Assembly (NCBI GenBank): GCA_902168105.1
Contig: CABHOY010000041.1
Coordinates: 372,001-436,000 of the forward strand
From: an uncultured Flavihumibacter sp.
GTDB taxonomy: Bacteria > Bacteroidota > Bacteroidia > Chitinophagales > Chitinophagaceae
DNA: 64,000 nucleotides
Direction: 5' to 3'
Shown here piece after piece: positions 9,277 to 17,163 of the stretch. Every line of letters begins with the position of its first letter. Position 1 is the stretch's first letter. Under the pieces are notes generated by a model that saw only the letters and a program-made list of their open reading frames with translations, ran no database searches and was not told where the DNA came from. A program made the translations under genes and the position numbers.

Positions 9277-9366
9277 ATACAAGGTTTATACAAGGATTAA
9301 CTTACGTTCATCTTACGTTCAAAGACGTAAGATGAACGTAAGTTAATCCTTGTATAAACCTTGTAT
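9277..9366. repeat. Second long inverted repeat (42-bp arms, 6-nt loop)
   Basis: Arms 9277-9318 and 9325-9366 are perfect reverse complements around TCAAAG. As in the neighbouring palindrome, each arm splits into 11-nt units: on the right arm ACGTAAGATG, AACGTAAGTTA, ATCCTTGTATA and AACCTTGTAT. The innermost units resemble those of the first palindrome (ACGTAGGAT against ACGTAAGAT), so the two probably share an origin or binding factor. It lies 161 bp beyond the stop codon of the convergent reductase gene. Confidence 0.95.
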
Positions 9367-9527
9367 GATCCAGATTGTATGCAGTATCAGAGGGAAAATC
9401 GTTGTTCATAAGTCAGGGATTATTTCACTTTGTAATACAAAGCTACAGATAAAATGAATATCCCCAACACTTCGTTGAAAAGAAAACGCCGCTATCTGCG
9501 GCTTTTATTATCTGCATGCTGAAATGT

Positions 9528-10079
9528 CTAGACCTTCCCGTAGTCAAGCAGGATCACTCCTGACTTTGACGTAACAGCTCCATTAAGCTTGAGATTAGTA
9601 CGATCTTTCAGATCAGCAAAGAGCGGCCTCCCTCCTCCCAGGACAATCGGATGCACTGCAAGCAGGTAATTATCGACAAGACCCAGGTTCATAAAAGTTG
9701 TGATCAGGCTGGCGCCTCCATAGAGCCAGATGTCTTTTCCCGGTTTGGCTTTCAGCTCCTTCACCATATCTGCAATACCGGATGTTACATAAGTAGCATC
9801 CTTACTCTCCTTCGGATGCGTTGAGAATACATACTTGCTTTTACTATGTACGCTTTCCCAAAGTTTCTTTTCGTCTGAAGAAGCATCGCTGGCAGGTTGG
9901 TATTGCCCCCAAAGGTCGTAACTTACACGTCCGTAAAATATCGTGTCTATCCGTGCCAGGAACTCGTCAAAATGTGCCGTTATTACTTCTTCATCTGTTA
10001 TGCACCAATCAATTTCCCCGTTAGGGCCTTCGATGAATCCATCCAGTGTTACTGCAAGATTTAAGATCACTTTTCTCAT
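9528..10079 (-). CDS. Dihydrofolate-reductase-like protein (RibD C-terminal domain family)
   Basis: A 183-residue protein of the YyaP/YwjB type, small reductases with the RibD C-terminal/DHFR fold that bind NADPH. The start MRKVILNLAVTLDGFIEGP is diagnostic, followed by IDTIFYGRVSYDLW and the cofactor-loop segment DIWLYGGASLITTFM. The C-terminal HPIVLGGGRPLF also matches the family. The physiological substrate of these stand-alone proteins is generally unknown. The gene is convergent with the lipoprotein gene across the palindrome region. Confidence 0.85.
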   Translation of the reverse strand: MRKVILNLAVTLDGFIEGPNGEIDWCITDEEVITAHFDEFLARIDTIFYGRVSYDLWGQYQPASDASSDEKKLWESVHSKSKYVFSTHPKESKDATYVTSGIADMVKELKAKPGKDIWLYGGASLITTFMNLGLVDNYLLAVHPIVLGGGRPLFADLKDRTNLKLNGAVTSKSGVILLDYGKV

Positions 10080-10201
10080 ATCGTATGGTTTATGTTAATC
10101 AACTGCTATAGTATGGAACTCCGGGTCATGTACTGCCTTTACGGACGCATTTGCCCCATTAAAATGTCTTTATCATACCTCCTGAAAGAAATAATCCCTG
10201 C

Positions 10202-10209
10202 TATCTTTG
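10202..10209 (+). promoter_or_regulatory. -7 promoter box TATCTTTG
   Basis: This exact match to the Bacteroidota -7 consensus TAnnTTTG lies 43 bp before the start codon of the DUF4287 gene. No clear -33 TTG partner is visible at the usual spacing. Confidence 0.6.
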
Positions 10210-10252
10210 TATAAGAATTCAAACTGTAATTATACACTTAATAACCGGAACT

Positions 10253-10471
10253 ATGTCATTTCAAGCTTACCTAGATAACATTCAGACAAAGACAGGAAAA
10301 ACTGCAGAAGATCTCAAAAAACTTGCCACACAAAAAGGTTTTCTTGAAAAGGGTGAATTAAAAGCCAGCGTAAAGGCTACACAAATTGTACAATGGCTGA
10401 AAGATGATTATGAGCTTGGTCACGGTCATGCAATGGCCATGTTTGCTTATTTCAAAGGTAAGAGAGAATAA
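10253..10471 (+). CDS. DUF4287 domain-containing small protein
   Basis: A 72-residue protein consisting almost entirely of the DUF4287 domain: MSFQAYLDNIQTKTGK at the start, then KATQIVQWLKDDYELGHGHAMA. The domain is common as a stand-alone small soluble protein in Bacteroidota and Actinobacteria; its function is not known. It has its own promoter box 43 bp upstream. A strong terminator lies about 290 bp downstream with only short possible frames between. Confidence 0.85.
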   Translation: MSFQAYLDNIQTKTGKTAEDLKKLATQKGFLEKGELKASVKATQIVQWLKDDYELGHGHAMAMFAYFKGKRE

Positions 10472-10509
10472 TCAGTTCTTGAGATCAACAGTCTTCTTAT
10501 CATGGTTAA

Positions 10510-10758
10510 ATGACCAAAGAGAACGAGTGGTACAATATAAGTAACAAGCCAGTTAAAGGGGAAATAAAACGCAGCTATATTAGGCTGGTCAAATGCCAGT
10601 TTCTGAGATGGAAATGGCTGTCCAGCCAGCAGTAGATCTATATGAAAATGGAAAGAAAGGAATTGAATCTTTCCAGAAACATTTACGAAACAGCATCTGA
10701 GTACTGCTGCGTAAACAAGCCGATCGCATGTAAGCGCTGTCACTTTCATAATACTTAA
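10510..10758 (+). pseudogene. Possible small gene interrupted by one TAG stop
   Basis: One reading frame runs from an ATG at 10510 to a TAA at 10756-10758. It is broken only by TAG at 10633-10635, giving either a 41- and a 38-residue peptide or one 82-codon frame. The second part, from an ATG at 10642, ends with a Cys-rich CCVNKPIACKRC segment and stops 5 bp before a strong plus-strand terminator. That position suggests a transcribed unit, but the coding potential is weak and it could be an untranslated RNA. No family was recognised. Confidence 0.25.
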
Positions 10759-10763
10759 AGTTA

Positions 10764-10795
10764 AAGCCCCCCGAAAATTACAGGGGGCTTTTTTT
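10764..10795 (+). terminator. Rho-independent terminator
   Basis: AAGCCCCC at 10764-10771 pairs with GGGGGCTT at 10783-10790 and is followed by a seven-base T-run. The orientation serves plus-strand transcripts coming from the DUF4287 gene or the short frames after it. Confidence 0.85.
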
Positions 10796-10876
10796 ATAGC
10801 TTCAACTTCAAATTGTTATTCACTGCCTCAAGGAAGCTATTTGTTCTCCACTGTTCTAACAATTCGGGAAGTGTAC

Positions 10877-13192
10877 TTACAGCATGATAAGCTTCTGTGT
10901 AGCATTGAGCGTTGTATTGGAGATCTTTACCAGGTACACGCCTGGTTTAAGCGTTTTAGGGCCTATTGTATAATTCGGCGCAGCTGTCACTTTCTGCAGC
11001 ACCAGCTCACCCCCCATCGTATAGATAGTGATAACACTTCTTTCCGCGTTTGGATTTGTAAAGTTGATCTGCACGCCATTGTCTGCTACGGCAGGGTTAG
11101 GATATACCTTAAATGCCGGATGAGCATAAGCCATTTTATATTCTTCGGGTCTCGCCTGACCATGGAACGGCTGATTACAGTACAGGGACCAGTCGATACC
11201 CGTGAAACTTTCTCCTTCCATCTCACCTGTTCTTGCAGATGAAAGCAGCGCTGCTGCATACCATTTGGTGTTCACGTTTGCTGCACCTGTTACTCCGGTA
11301 ACCAGTTGCAGCCGGTAATCAAATTTGGTTTTCCTTGTAGTCTCTCCTTCATAAATGTAGTTGGTATTGGTGATGATGGCGATAACTACATTATTGGCGG
11401 GAGGCGATGTAAGGTTCAGCGTACAATTACCGCTGGATACATACTGGCTGTATACAGGCGTACCGTTGGCTGTCCAGTAGGCCAGCTGACAGGTCATATT
11501 AGCGCCGATAGGCTGGAAGTTGACGGTAACGGTATTGCCGGTAACAGTCAGCGGGATCTGGTTAGCGCCTGACCATCCTGGCAGCGTAGTGGTATCTGGT
11601 CTTAAGGTACCGTTTGTATTGGTTGTTTTAGCATATGGTGTAGCGATCCACGGGGCTGGGTTTAGCCATGACGGTTGCCATTCAGCACCGATAGAGTTAC
11701 CGAAAACACCGTCCAGTAATGCGACACAGGCCCTCTTCCATCTGCCAAAGTCGACCATTGCCTGTTTTGCCCTGTATTCGGTGATCAGTCTGCGCATCTG
11801 GGCCACTCCTATTCCGCTTGCTATTCCTTCCAATACGCGGGTGGGGGCATATCTCCAGATCCATGGCACAGCACCGTCACCCAGTGTATTTCCCAGGAAA
11901 GTGGGGAACGATGAGCTGTACTGATGCCCGCCGAGATAGGTACGCCACGTACAGAGCTGTTGGCTGCCGTTATACCTGTTTACTCCTTCAGCTGCCGGTC
12001 CGCCGAAACTACCGTCCTGCAGCCAACCTGAATAACATTCAATAGGCATAAAAGGAGCAATGAAATCAGTGCCGTTCAGAAATCCTAACGAACTGAAGTT
12101 ACCTGACCTGCGGGCATCGGCTGTTTGCTGGAACCATACGTTACCACCTTCGTGGAACCATGCGGAGTTTTTCACTCCGGGAAGATCGGCCAGCATAGCA
12201 TGAATACCTTCATGCGTCATCGCGCTTCTCTGATACTCGCCGTCGCTGCCGGGGAACCTTGGATCGAAAGCATATACGGGATAGTAGGAAGCCAGGATAA
12301 TAGGCCAGCTCCTTCCGTTGTAACTAATGGCGCTCTGCCATCCACCGAGTGCAGTACTATCTGCCTGGTCGGTACACAGACCAGAGCCGTACAGGTATAC
12401 AGCACTCTTGTAGCCACTTCTGGCCCTGATATCGGGAGGCCATCCCATAGTATCACGGAAATAGGCAAAGTCGGTATTCAGCCGTGCAAGCATCGGCGTT
12501 ATAGCGGCGGATGTGATTAAGGAACGTTTCCTGGGTCCCCAGCGGAATGTCCACCAGCCGGAAGATTGTGTACCTACTACCTGCGGACAATCATTTAAGA
12601 TGTTTGCAGGTTGAGGCAAGCTGGGATATTCTGTTCTGAAATCATAGCTGATGCCAGGCGAGTAAACAGGCCATGCATAGGGACTGCCATTCCCTCCGCC
12701 GGGATTAACAGCTGTACCCAATACCCGCCATTCCAGAATGCCGGTCGACTGTGTTGTATTACGCATGGACAGACGTAACCTGGTTACGTTCACTGATGTG
12801 AAGCTGGCTACATTGAAAGCGTTTTTCTGCAATGGCACATTGGCCAGTTGCACCCATGTGGAACCGTTCCAATATTCAAGATAAGCCGTAGTGGGCGTCA
12901 GTACACCACCGGCATCATCAAACCAGTAAACTTGTACGGAGGTAACTGCGAATGCCTGCGACCAGTCGTACTGGACCCACTGGATGGAATTAGGATTATT
13001 CCAGTTACCATAAGCGCCATGGCTTTTGTCGTTCGAGTTTGCCGGCGTAAAATCATCATTCAAAGCTGCAATTGTTTCCCAAGAAGAAACATAGGAAGTC
13101 GTGGCAGTAGCTTGCGGCGCTATATTCGTTTGTGACAGCGCGACGAAGGTGCCAAAGAACATCAGGACTAACGTCAATGTAAATTTGAGCAT
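10877..13192 (-). CDS. Secreted zincin-like protein with discoidin-like N-domain and T9SS sorting signal
   Basis: A 771-residue exported protein. The ATG at 13192 starts a signal peptide (MLKFTLTLVLMFFGTFVALSQ). Residues 22-165 resemble an F5/8 type C (discoidin) carbohydrate-binding domain (NIAPQATATTSYVSSWETIA, IQWVQYDWSQAFAVTSVQVYW). A zinc-protease-like HEGIH motif lies at about residue 325, with a second acidic/His segment FHEGGNVW about 20 residues on. The last 75 residues are a type A T9SS domain (KVYPNPAVADNGV ... KPGVYLVKI). It is likely secreted across the outer membrane and surface-attached or released. The substrate is unknown. Confidence 0.85.
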   Translation of the reverse strand: MLKFTLTLVLMFFGTFVALSQTNIAPQATATTSYVSSWETIAALNDDFTPANSNDKSHGAYGNWNNPNSIQWVQYDWSQAFAVTSVQVYWFDDAGGVLTPTTAYLEYWNGSTWVQLANVPLQKNAFNVASFTSVNVTRLRLSMRNTTQSTGILEWRVLGTAVNPGGGNGSPYAWPVYSPGISYDFRTEYPSLPQPANILNDCPQVVGTQSSGWWTFRWGPRKRSLITSAAITPMLARLNTDFAYFRDTMGWPPDIRARSGYKSAVYLYGSGLCTDQADSTALGGWQSAISYNGRSWPIILASYYPVYAFDPRFPGSDGEYQRSAMTHEGIHAMLADLPGVKNSAWFHEGGNVWFQQTADARRSGNFSSLGFLNGTDFIAPFMPIECYSGWLQDGSFGGPAAEGVNRYNGSQQLCTWRTYLGGHQYSSSFPTFLGNTLGDGAVPWIWRYAPTRVLEGIASGIGVAQMRRLITEYRAKQAMVDFGRWKRACVALLDGVFGNSIGAEWQPSWLNPAPWIATPYAKTTNTNGTLRPDTTTLPGWSGANQIPLTVTGNTVTVNFQPIGANMTCQLAYWTANGTPVYSQYVSSGNCTLNLTSPPANNVVIAIITNTNYIYEGETTRKTKFDYRLQLVTGVTGAANVNTKWYAAALLSSARTGEMEGESFTGIDWSLYCNQPFHGQARPEEYKMAYAHPAFKVYPNPAVADNGVQINFTNPNAERSVITIYTMGGELVLQKVTAAPNYTIGPKTLKPGVYLVKISNTTLNATQKLIML

Positions 13193-13578
13193 AACGTAAT
13201 ATTTAATGATGAATAAAAGGATAGCTGATCGTGGTTTTCCGAATGCGCATATAACTATGACGGCATAGTATGTCATAGCCGGGTTACATCACTGTTCAAT
13301 ACCGGGAATTGATCTCTTCTAATGGTTTCTTTGATGACAGGTTTTCAATACATGTACAGCACAGGGCTTTTACTCATTATAAAAGTAGCTTACTTCCTTT
13401 TAAGATAGTATCCGGATTTTAACCTGTTCAGCTAACATTTTACCAAGTGTCACGGTGACACTATATATGTTATGACAGTAAATTATTAGTATCAGCGTGT
13501 AGCAGTGGAACCATCATCAAACTTTCTTATATAGTTATAATAATGAGCTGTCTACCTGGATGTACCATAATCAAAAAA
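13193..13578. other. Divergent intergenic region without a visible gene
   Basis: This region lies between the minus-strand zincin gene and the SDR gene. It is AT-rich with no coding-like frame. It should hold the promoter of the zincin gene, though no exact TAnnTTTG box was found on the minus strand. The right-hand end carries the direct repeats listed next. Confidence 0.5.
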
Positions 13579-13616
13579 TGACGTTTTAAACAAACTCTTT
13601 TGACGTTTTAAACAAA
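13579..13616 (+). promoter_or_regulatory. Tandem 16-bp direct repeat upstream of the SDR gene
   Basis: TGACGTTTTAAACAAA occurs twice, at 13579-13594 and 13601-13616, with a 22-bp period (two helical turns). It lies just upstream of the -7 box. This is the arrangement expected for an AraC-type activator, which binds tandem direct repeats; the AraC gene two genes downstream is the natural candidate. Confidence 0.6.
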
Positions 13617-13637
13617 ACGACTTCGTGATGCTGTGCT

Positions 13638-13645
13638 TAGCTTTG
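13638..13645 (+). promoter_or_regulatory. -7 promoter box TAGCTTTG
   Basis: An exact TAnnTTTG match 20 bp before the SDR start codon and 22 bp after the direct repeats. The same eight bases recur ahead of the second AraC gene at 26651. Confidence 0.7.
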
Positions 13646-13664
13646 TCTTGTAAAAATTAGAAAA

Positions 13665-14681
13665 ATGAAAGACAACTACAATGGTGCGTTACAGCATCCC
13701 CTTCAATCAGGATTCAATGCAACATCAACTGTTCATGATGTTATAAAAGGAATTAACCTTAACGGTAAAACAGTTATTGTTACCGGCGGCTATGCAGGTA
13801 TAGGACTTGAAACCGTGAAAACACTTGTAGCGGCGGGCGCGCAGGTGATCGTACCGGCGCGTGATACCAGTAAAGCTATCAGCAATTTAGAAGGAGTGAA
13901 CAATATAACAATTGACGCGATGGACCTTATGGACCCTGCATCTATAAATGCATTTGCAGAGAAGTTCCTCGCTACGCATGATAAACTTGATATCCTCATC
14001 AACAATGCAGGTATTATGTGGGTACCGCTGCAACGTGATAAACGCGGATATGAGTCGCAGCTTGCCACCAACCACCTGGGTCATTTCCAGTTAACTGCAA
14101 AGCTTTGGCCGGCGCTGAAGAAAGCCAATGGCGCCCGCGTGGTGAGTGTATCGTCCTTCGGGCATCAGATGGCGCCATTCAACTTCGATGATCCAAATTT
14201 TACCAACAGGGAGTACGAAACGTTGCAAGGGTACGGGCAGTCTAAAACTGCCAATAATCTTTTCGCTGTAGAACTAGACCGTCGTGGTCAAGCTTTTGGT
14301 GTACGGGCATTCTCCTTACATCCTGGTTCGGTACTGGGTACTGATCTCGGGCGTGTTGCTCCCATGGCTTTATTTCAGCAGATGGGCACTCACGATGAAA
14401 ACGGGGATATATATCCTGAGGTGGCAGCTAAACTGAAAAACACGGACCAGGGCGCAGCCACATCGGTATGGGTCGCTACCAGTCCGCTGTTAAATGGCAT
14501 CGGCGGTGTTTATTGCGAGGATGCGGATGTAGCCGAACTGGATCAAGGAAATATTGTCCATAACTATGATGACCCATCATCATTGCGGGGAGTGAAACCA
14601 TATGCTGTTGATGGGGAAAGCGCACAGAAACTGTGGGCTTTGAGTGAAGAAATGATCAGCATATCATTTCCTGCCAACTGA
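13665..14681 (+). CDS. Short-chain dehydrogenase/reductase
   Basis: A 338-residue NAD(P)-dependent SDR of the classical, slightly long type. The cofactor motif TGGYAGIG is at residues 40-47, NNAG near 110-115, and the catalytic YGQSK near residue 189, with a serine (SVSSFG) about 30 residues before. The family's long N-terminal extension (HPLQSGFNATSTVHDVIKGI) matches the light-dependent-protochlorophyllide-reductase-like and WWOX-like oxidoreductases common in soil bacteria. The substrate is unknown. It is followed after 76 bp by an AraC regulator in the same direction, probably its controller. Confidence 0.85.
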   Translation: MKDNYNGALQHPLQSGFNATSTVHDVIKGINLNGKTVIVTGGYAGIGLETVKTLVAAGAQVIVPARDTSKAISNLEGVNNITIDAMDLMDPASINAFAEKFLATHDKLDILINNAGIMWVPLQRDKRGYESQLATNHLGHFQLTAKLWPALKKANGARVVSVSSFGHQMAPFNFDDPNFTNREYETLQGYGQSKTANNLFAVELDRRGQAFGVRAFSLHPGSVLGTDLGRVAPMALFQQMGTHDENGDIYPEVAAKLKNTDQGAATSVWVATSPLLNGIGGVYCEDADVAELDQGNIVHNYDDPSSLRGVKPYAVDGESAQKLWALSEEMISISFPAN

Positions 14682-14699
14682 TGAAACCCAGTAACCAGG

Positions 14700-14736
14700 A
14701 CAAGTCCGGGCACATTGTCCGGCTTGTTTTATTTTT
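14700..14736 (+). terminator. Bulged hairpin with T-run after the SDR gene
   Basis: ACAAGTCCGG at 14700-14709 pairs with CCGGCTTGT at 14719-14727 with one bulged base. TTTATTTTT follows. This probably ends the SDR transcript, so the AraC gene downstream likely has its own promoter. Confidence 0.65.
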
Positions 14737-14737
14737 G
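14730..14737 (+). promoter_or_regulatory. -7 promoter box TATTTTTG
   Basis: An exact TAnnTTTG match 20 bp before the AraC start codon. It overlaps the T-run of the preceding terminator. Confidence 0.5.
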
Positions 14738-14757
14738 TAGATTTACCTTTTACGTCA

Positions 14758-15567
14758 ATGGAATTTGAAACGAAATATATTACCCCTGATATAAAACTTT
14801 CTGAGTTTAACGGCAAGACTTTCAGAACGGAGGTCATGTTTGAGCATCATATGCTGGTTTGGTTCATTTCAGGGGAAACAAAGATCATCCAGGCCGATGC
14901 TACCTATACTTTCAATGCAGGTGATACGTTCCTGATCCCCCGGAACCAGCTGGCCACAGTGATCAATTACCCGAAAGACGGGTTGGCGCACAAGGCTGTG
15001 GCGATGCATCTTACTAAAGAAAGATTAAAAGATTTTTATTCCAGGCATAAAGCAGTTGGCAGGGTACAACCGCTTCAGAAGGTATACCGCTTTACGAAAC
15101 ATCCATTACTGGAGAGTTGTCTTGCGTCGCTCATCCCCTATTTTGATCTGGGAGATCATCTGCCTGCAGATATCGCCAATATTAAAATTGAAGAAGCGAT
15201 CAGCATATTAAGATCAATTGATAAAGATGTGGACGGCTTGCTGGCTAACTTCGAAGAGCCTGGCAAGATAAACCTGACAGACTTCATGGAGCGGCATTAT
15301 ATGTTCAATATGACGCTGGACAGGTTCGGTTATCTTACCGGCCGCAGTCTGGCTACTTTCAGGCGGGATTTTAAAAGGGCATTTAATACTACGCCACAGA
15401 AATGGCTAACGGAAAAGAGGCTGGAACTGGCGCATTATGAGATTGCAGAGAAGCAACGGAAACCAATTGATGTATATGTAGAAGCGGGCTTTGAAAACCT
15501 TTCACATTTCTCGTATGCTTTTAAGACCCGCTTCGGGTATCCGCCGAATGTGCTGCTTAAGAAATGA
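14758..15567 (+). CDS. AraC-family transcriptional regulator
   Basis: A 269-residue regulator. An N-terminal cupin-like effector domain (residues 1-120; TFNAGDTFLIPRNQLAT) precedes two helix-turn-helix motifs in the C-terminal 100 residues. The first is LDRFGYLTGRSLATFRRDFKRAF and the second is PIDVYVEAGFENLSHFSYAFKTRFG, the latter carrying the family's most conserved positions. It lies directly behind an SDR gene whose promoter carries tandem direct repeats, so it probably controls that gene. The inducer is unknown. Confidence 0.9.
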   Translation: MEFETKYITPDIKLSEFNGKTFRTEVMFEHHMLVWFISGETKIIQADATYTFNAGDTFLIPRNQLATVINYPKDGLAHKAVAMHLTKERLKDFYSRHKAVGRVQPLQKVYRFTKHPLLESCLASLIPYFDLGDHLPADIANIKIEEAISILRSIDKDVDGLLANFEEPGKINLTDFMERHYMFNMTLDRFGYLTGRSLATFRRDFKRAFNTTPQKWLTEKRLELAHYEIAEKQRKPIDVYVEAGFENLSHFSYAFKTRFGYPPNVLLKK

Positions 15568-15594
15568 ACTGCTTGTCATTTAAGGATACAGCAA

Positions 15595-15612
15595 GCCCCC
15601 AATGAAGGGGGC
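15595..15612. terminator. Hairpin between convergent genes
   Basis: GCCCCC and GGGGGC pair around AATGAA, in the 50-bp gap between the convergent AraC and GreA/GreB-like genes. No good T-run follows on either strand, so it may work as a weak bidirectional terminator. Confidence 0.45.
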
Positions 15613-15617
15613 CTCCA

Positions 15618-16001
15618 TTAAAATACATCCAGTATCACCAATTTCTTTTCACCTGCTGGAACCGACCAGCTGATCTCCCGGCCTTTCTGAAAACCTAATA
15701 AGGCTGTTCCGATAGGCGCCAGTACTGATATCTTGTTCTGAGAGATATCTGCTTTGTCGGGAGTAACGATAGTAATGGCCAATATCCTTTCCGTTTCCAT
15801 ATCTTTAATAACAGCGGTGGAGTTGAGTGCTACAACGGTGTCAGGAAAGTTCTCCTTACTTACCAGTTTGGCTTTCTTCAACTCTCCTGCCAGTTCCAGT
15901 ACGTTACTCTTGTCGAACGATTGCTGGCTTCCGCCATTTCTGATACATGTGGTGAGGATATCAAAATCCTCTTTCTTTATAACAATTTGTTCCTTTTTCA
16001 T
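15618..16001 (-). CDS. GreA/GreB-family protein (Rnk-like)
   Basis: A 127-residue protein with an N-terminal helical segment (residues 8-50, IIKKEDFDILTTCIRN region) and a C-terminal GreA/GreB FKBP-like domain ending with ISVLAPIGTALLGFQKG.EISW. This is the architecture of Rnk-type regulators of nucleoside diphosphate kinase and of short Gre-like proteins that bind RNA polymerase. The long coiled-coil needed for transcript cleavage is missing, so Rnk-like is favoured over true GreA. Confidence 0.85.
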   Translation of the reverse strand: MKKEQIVIKKEDFDILTTCIRNGGSQQSFDKSNVLELAGELKKAKLVSKENFPDTVVALNSTAVIKDMETERILAITIVTPDKADISQNKISVLAPIGTALLGFQKGREISWSVPAGEKKLVILDVF

Positions 16002-16033
16002 TTTTCAAGTTTTTAATTAAGAATACGCCCGCG

Positions 16034-16564
16034 TCAGGCGCTTTTTTTCAGTGATACCGGCAACATCTTGGACAGTATCACTTTCCATTTTTCGGCTTTA
16101 TCTTCCAGGCGTGGAAGCTCACTGACGTGATTCTCCGTTTGTTTATAGAACGGGATGCCGGCCGGTTGTTTTTCTATGAGAAACTTAAAATTCAAAGTCA
16201 TTCTCTCAAGGTATTGCTCAAGCTTTCTTTTCCTGAGACCATTGACCTGTATACGGCCGTACTCTTTCTTCACCGAGCAGTCACTTACTTCGTTCAGATC
16301 GATGACATATTCAGAGAGTGGGCCGTTATTAATTCCGTTAAGTATCAGCAGCTTTTTTTGCACACCATCAAGTCCGATGATGCAGCTTCTTAATACCTCC
16401 TGGCTTGAGAATGTGAGATTATATTTAGATCCTAACCTGCTGAAATAATCAAGAAGTCGTTTCATTTTCTTTTGCTTTTGTCTGTTTACAATAGCTCTCC
16501 GCAACAGGCAACACAAGAGTGCTGCTGCTGAAAGCATTACAGTGAGACCTACCAATGACATCAT
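16034..16564 (-). CDS. Small membrane-anchored protein of unknown function
   Basis: A 176-residue protein. The ATG at 16564 (or the next codon) starts a single hydrophobic segment (MMSLVGLTVMLSAAALLCCLL) followed by a basic stretch RRAIVNRQKQKKMKR. This fits an N-in membrane anchor with a cytoplasmic soluble domain. An upstream in-frame start would overlap another small gene and is disfavoured. I do not recognise the soluble domain (SCIIGLDGVQKKLLIL). It starts 23 bp after the stop of the 55-residue membrane protein, probably one operon. Confidence 0.6.
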   Translation of the reverse strand: MMSLVGLTVMLSAAALLCCLLRRAIVNRQKQKKMKRLLDYFSRLGSKYNLTFSSQEVLRSCIIGLDGVQKKLLILNGINNGPLSEYVIDLNEVSDCSVKKEYGRIQVNGLRKRKLEQYLERMTLNFKFLIEKQPAGIPFYKQTENHVSELPRLEDKAEKWKVILSKMLPVSLKKSA

Positions 16565-16587
16565 AAATTGTTTACAGGGCAGTGTGA

Positions 16588-16755
16588 TCAGCGGTGACCG
16601 GTAAAGCGATAGATCAGCAAAGCCGGCACGGTAAAGCACAACAGGTAATACCACGCCGAATTGGTCGTCATTCCTCTTTCCAGCGAAATAGCGCTCAATA
16701 GTGTTAACAGCGCGACAGCCCCGCCATTTGAAACACGTTGTTGTTTCTGATACAT
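16588..16755 (-). CDS. 55-residue membrane protein
   Basis: A short frame from the ATG at 16755 to a TGA at 16588-16590. It begins MYQKQQRVSNGGAVALLTLL, followed by SAISLERGM, and has a second hydrophobic stretch WYYLLCFTVPALLIYR. Two transmembrane helices with a short loop are likely. Its frame differs from the longer reading through the same DNA on the same strand, and its compact organisation with the next gene supports it. No family was recognised. Confidence 0.5.
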   Translation of the reverse strand: MYQKQQRVSNGGAVALLTLLSAISLERGMTTNSAWYYLLCFTVPALLIYRFTGHR

Positions 16756-16828
16756 GGCAATAACTTTTACACGTTAAATACTAACAGTAAATAAGATGGA
16801 ATACACCTATCCCAGGCTAATGGAGAAT

Positions 16829-16993
16829 TCAGGCCTGGGCTAACTTTTTAAAGTCTTTGTAGCTGGAGTAGTAATACAGGTCTATACAGAATGGTATAAA
16901 CTCAGGGAATGACCAGGTAAAACAATTGCTGATATCAGGTATTACATACCTGACAGGAAGCGTATTATTATTATGGGAGATCAATTTGGTCAT
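16829..16993 (-). CDS. 54-residue hypothetical protein with abutting promoter
   Basis: A short frame beginning MTKLISHNNNTLPVRYVI and ending KDFKKLAQA, with an aromatic middle (FTWSFPEFIPFCIDLYYYSS). An exact -7 promoter box lies only four bases before the start codon, so the mRNA would be nearly leaderless. The sequence looks protein-like but no family was recognised. Confidence 0.4.
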   Translation of the reverse strand: MTKLISHNNNTLPVRYVIPDISNCFTWSFPEFIPFCIDLYYYSSYKDFKKLAQA

Positions 16994-16997
16994 TACC

Positions 16998-17005
16998 CAA
17001 ACTTA
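16998..17005 (-). promoter_or_regulatory. -7 promoter box TAAGTTTG (minus strand)
   Basis: An exact TAnnTTTG match read on the minus strand, ending four bases before the ATG of the 54-residue gene. Confidence 0.5.
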
Positions 17006-17163
17006 CTAAATAAATTTATCATAACCAGCGTAAATATTTAATATTTCGTTAATTATTGGCGGGTATGCGCTTTCTCTACTGGGGTTGGACGGATAATGAG
17101 CTGGCGCAGTTCAGTGAACGTTTGTATTCATTGGGGTCAAGATTCGTTGTCAGCATTCTTCTA

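Noticed and set aside
10447..10749. 100-residue minus-strand frame after the DUF4287 gene
   Set aside because: Composition is not protein-like, the frame overlaps the end of DUF4287, and its start would sit beside a plus-strand terminator.
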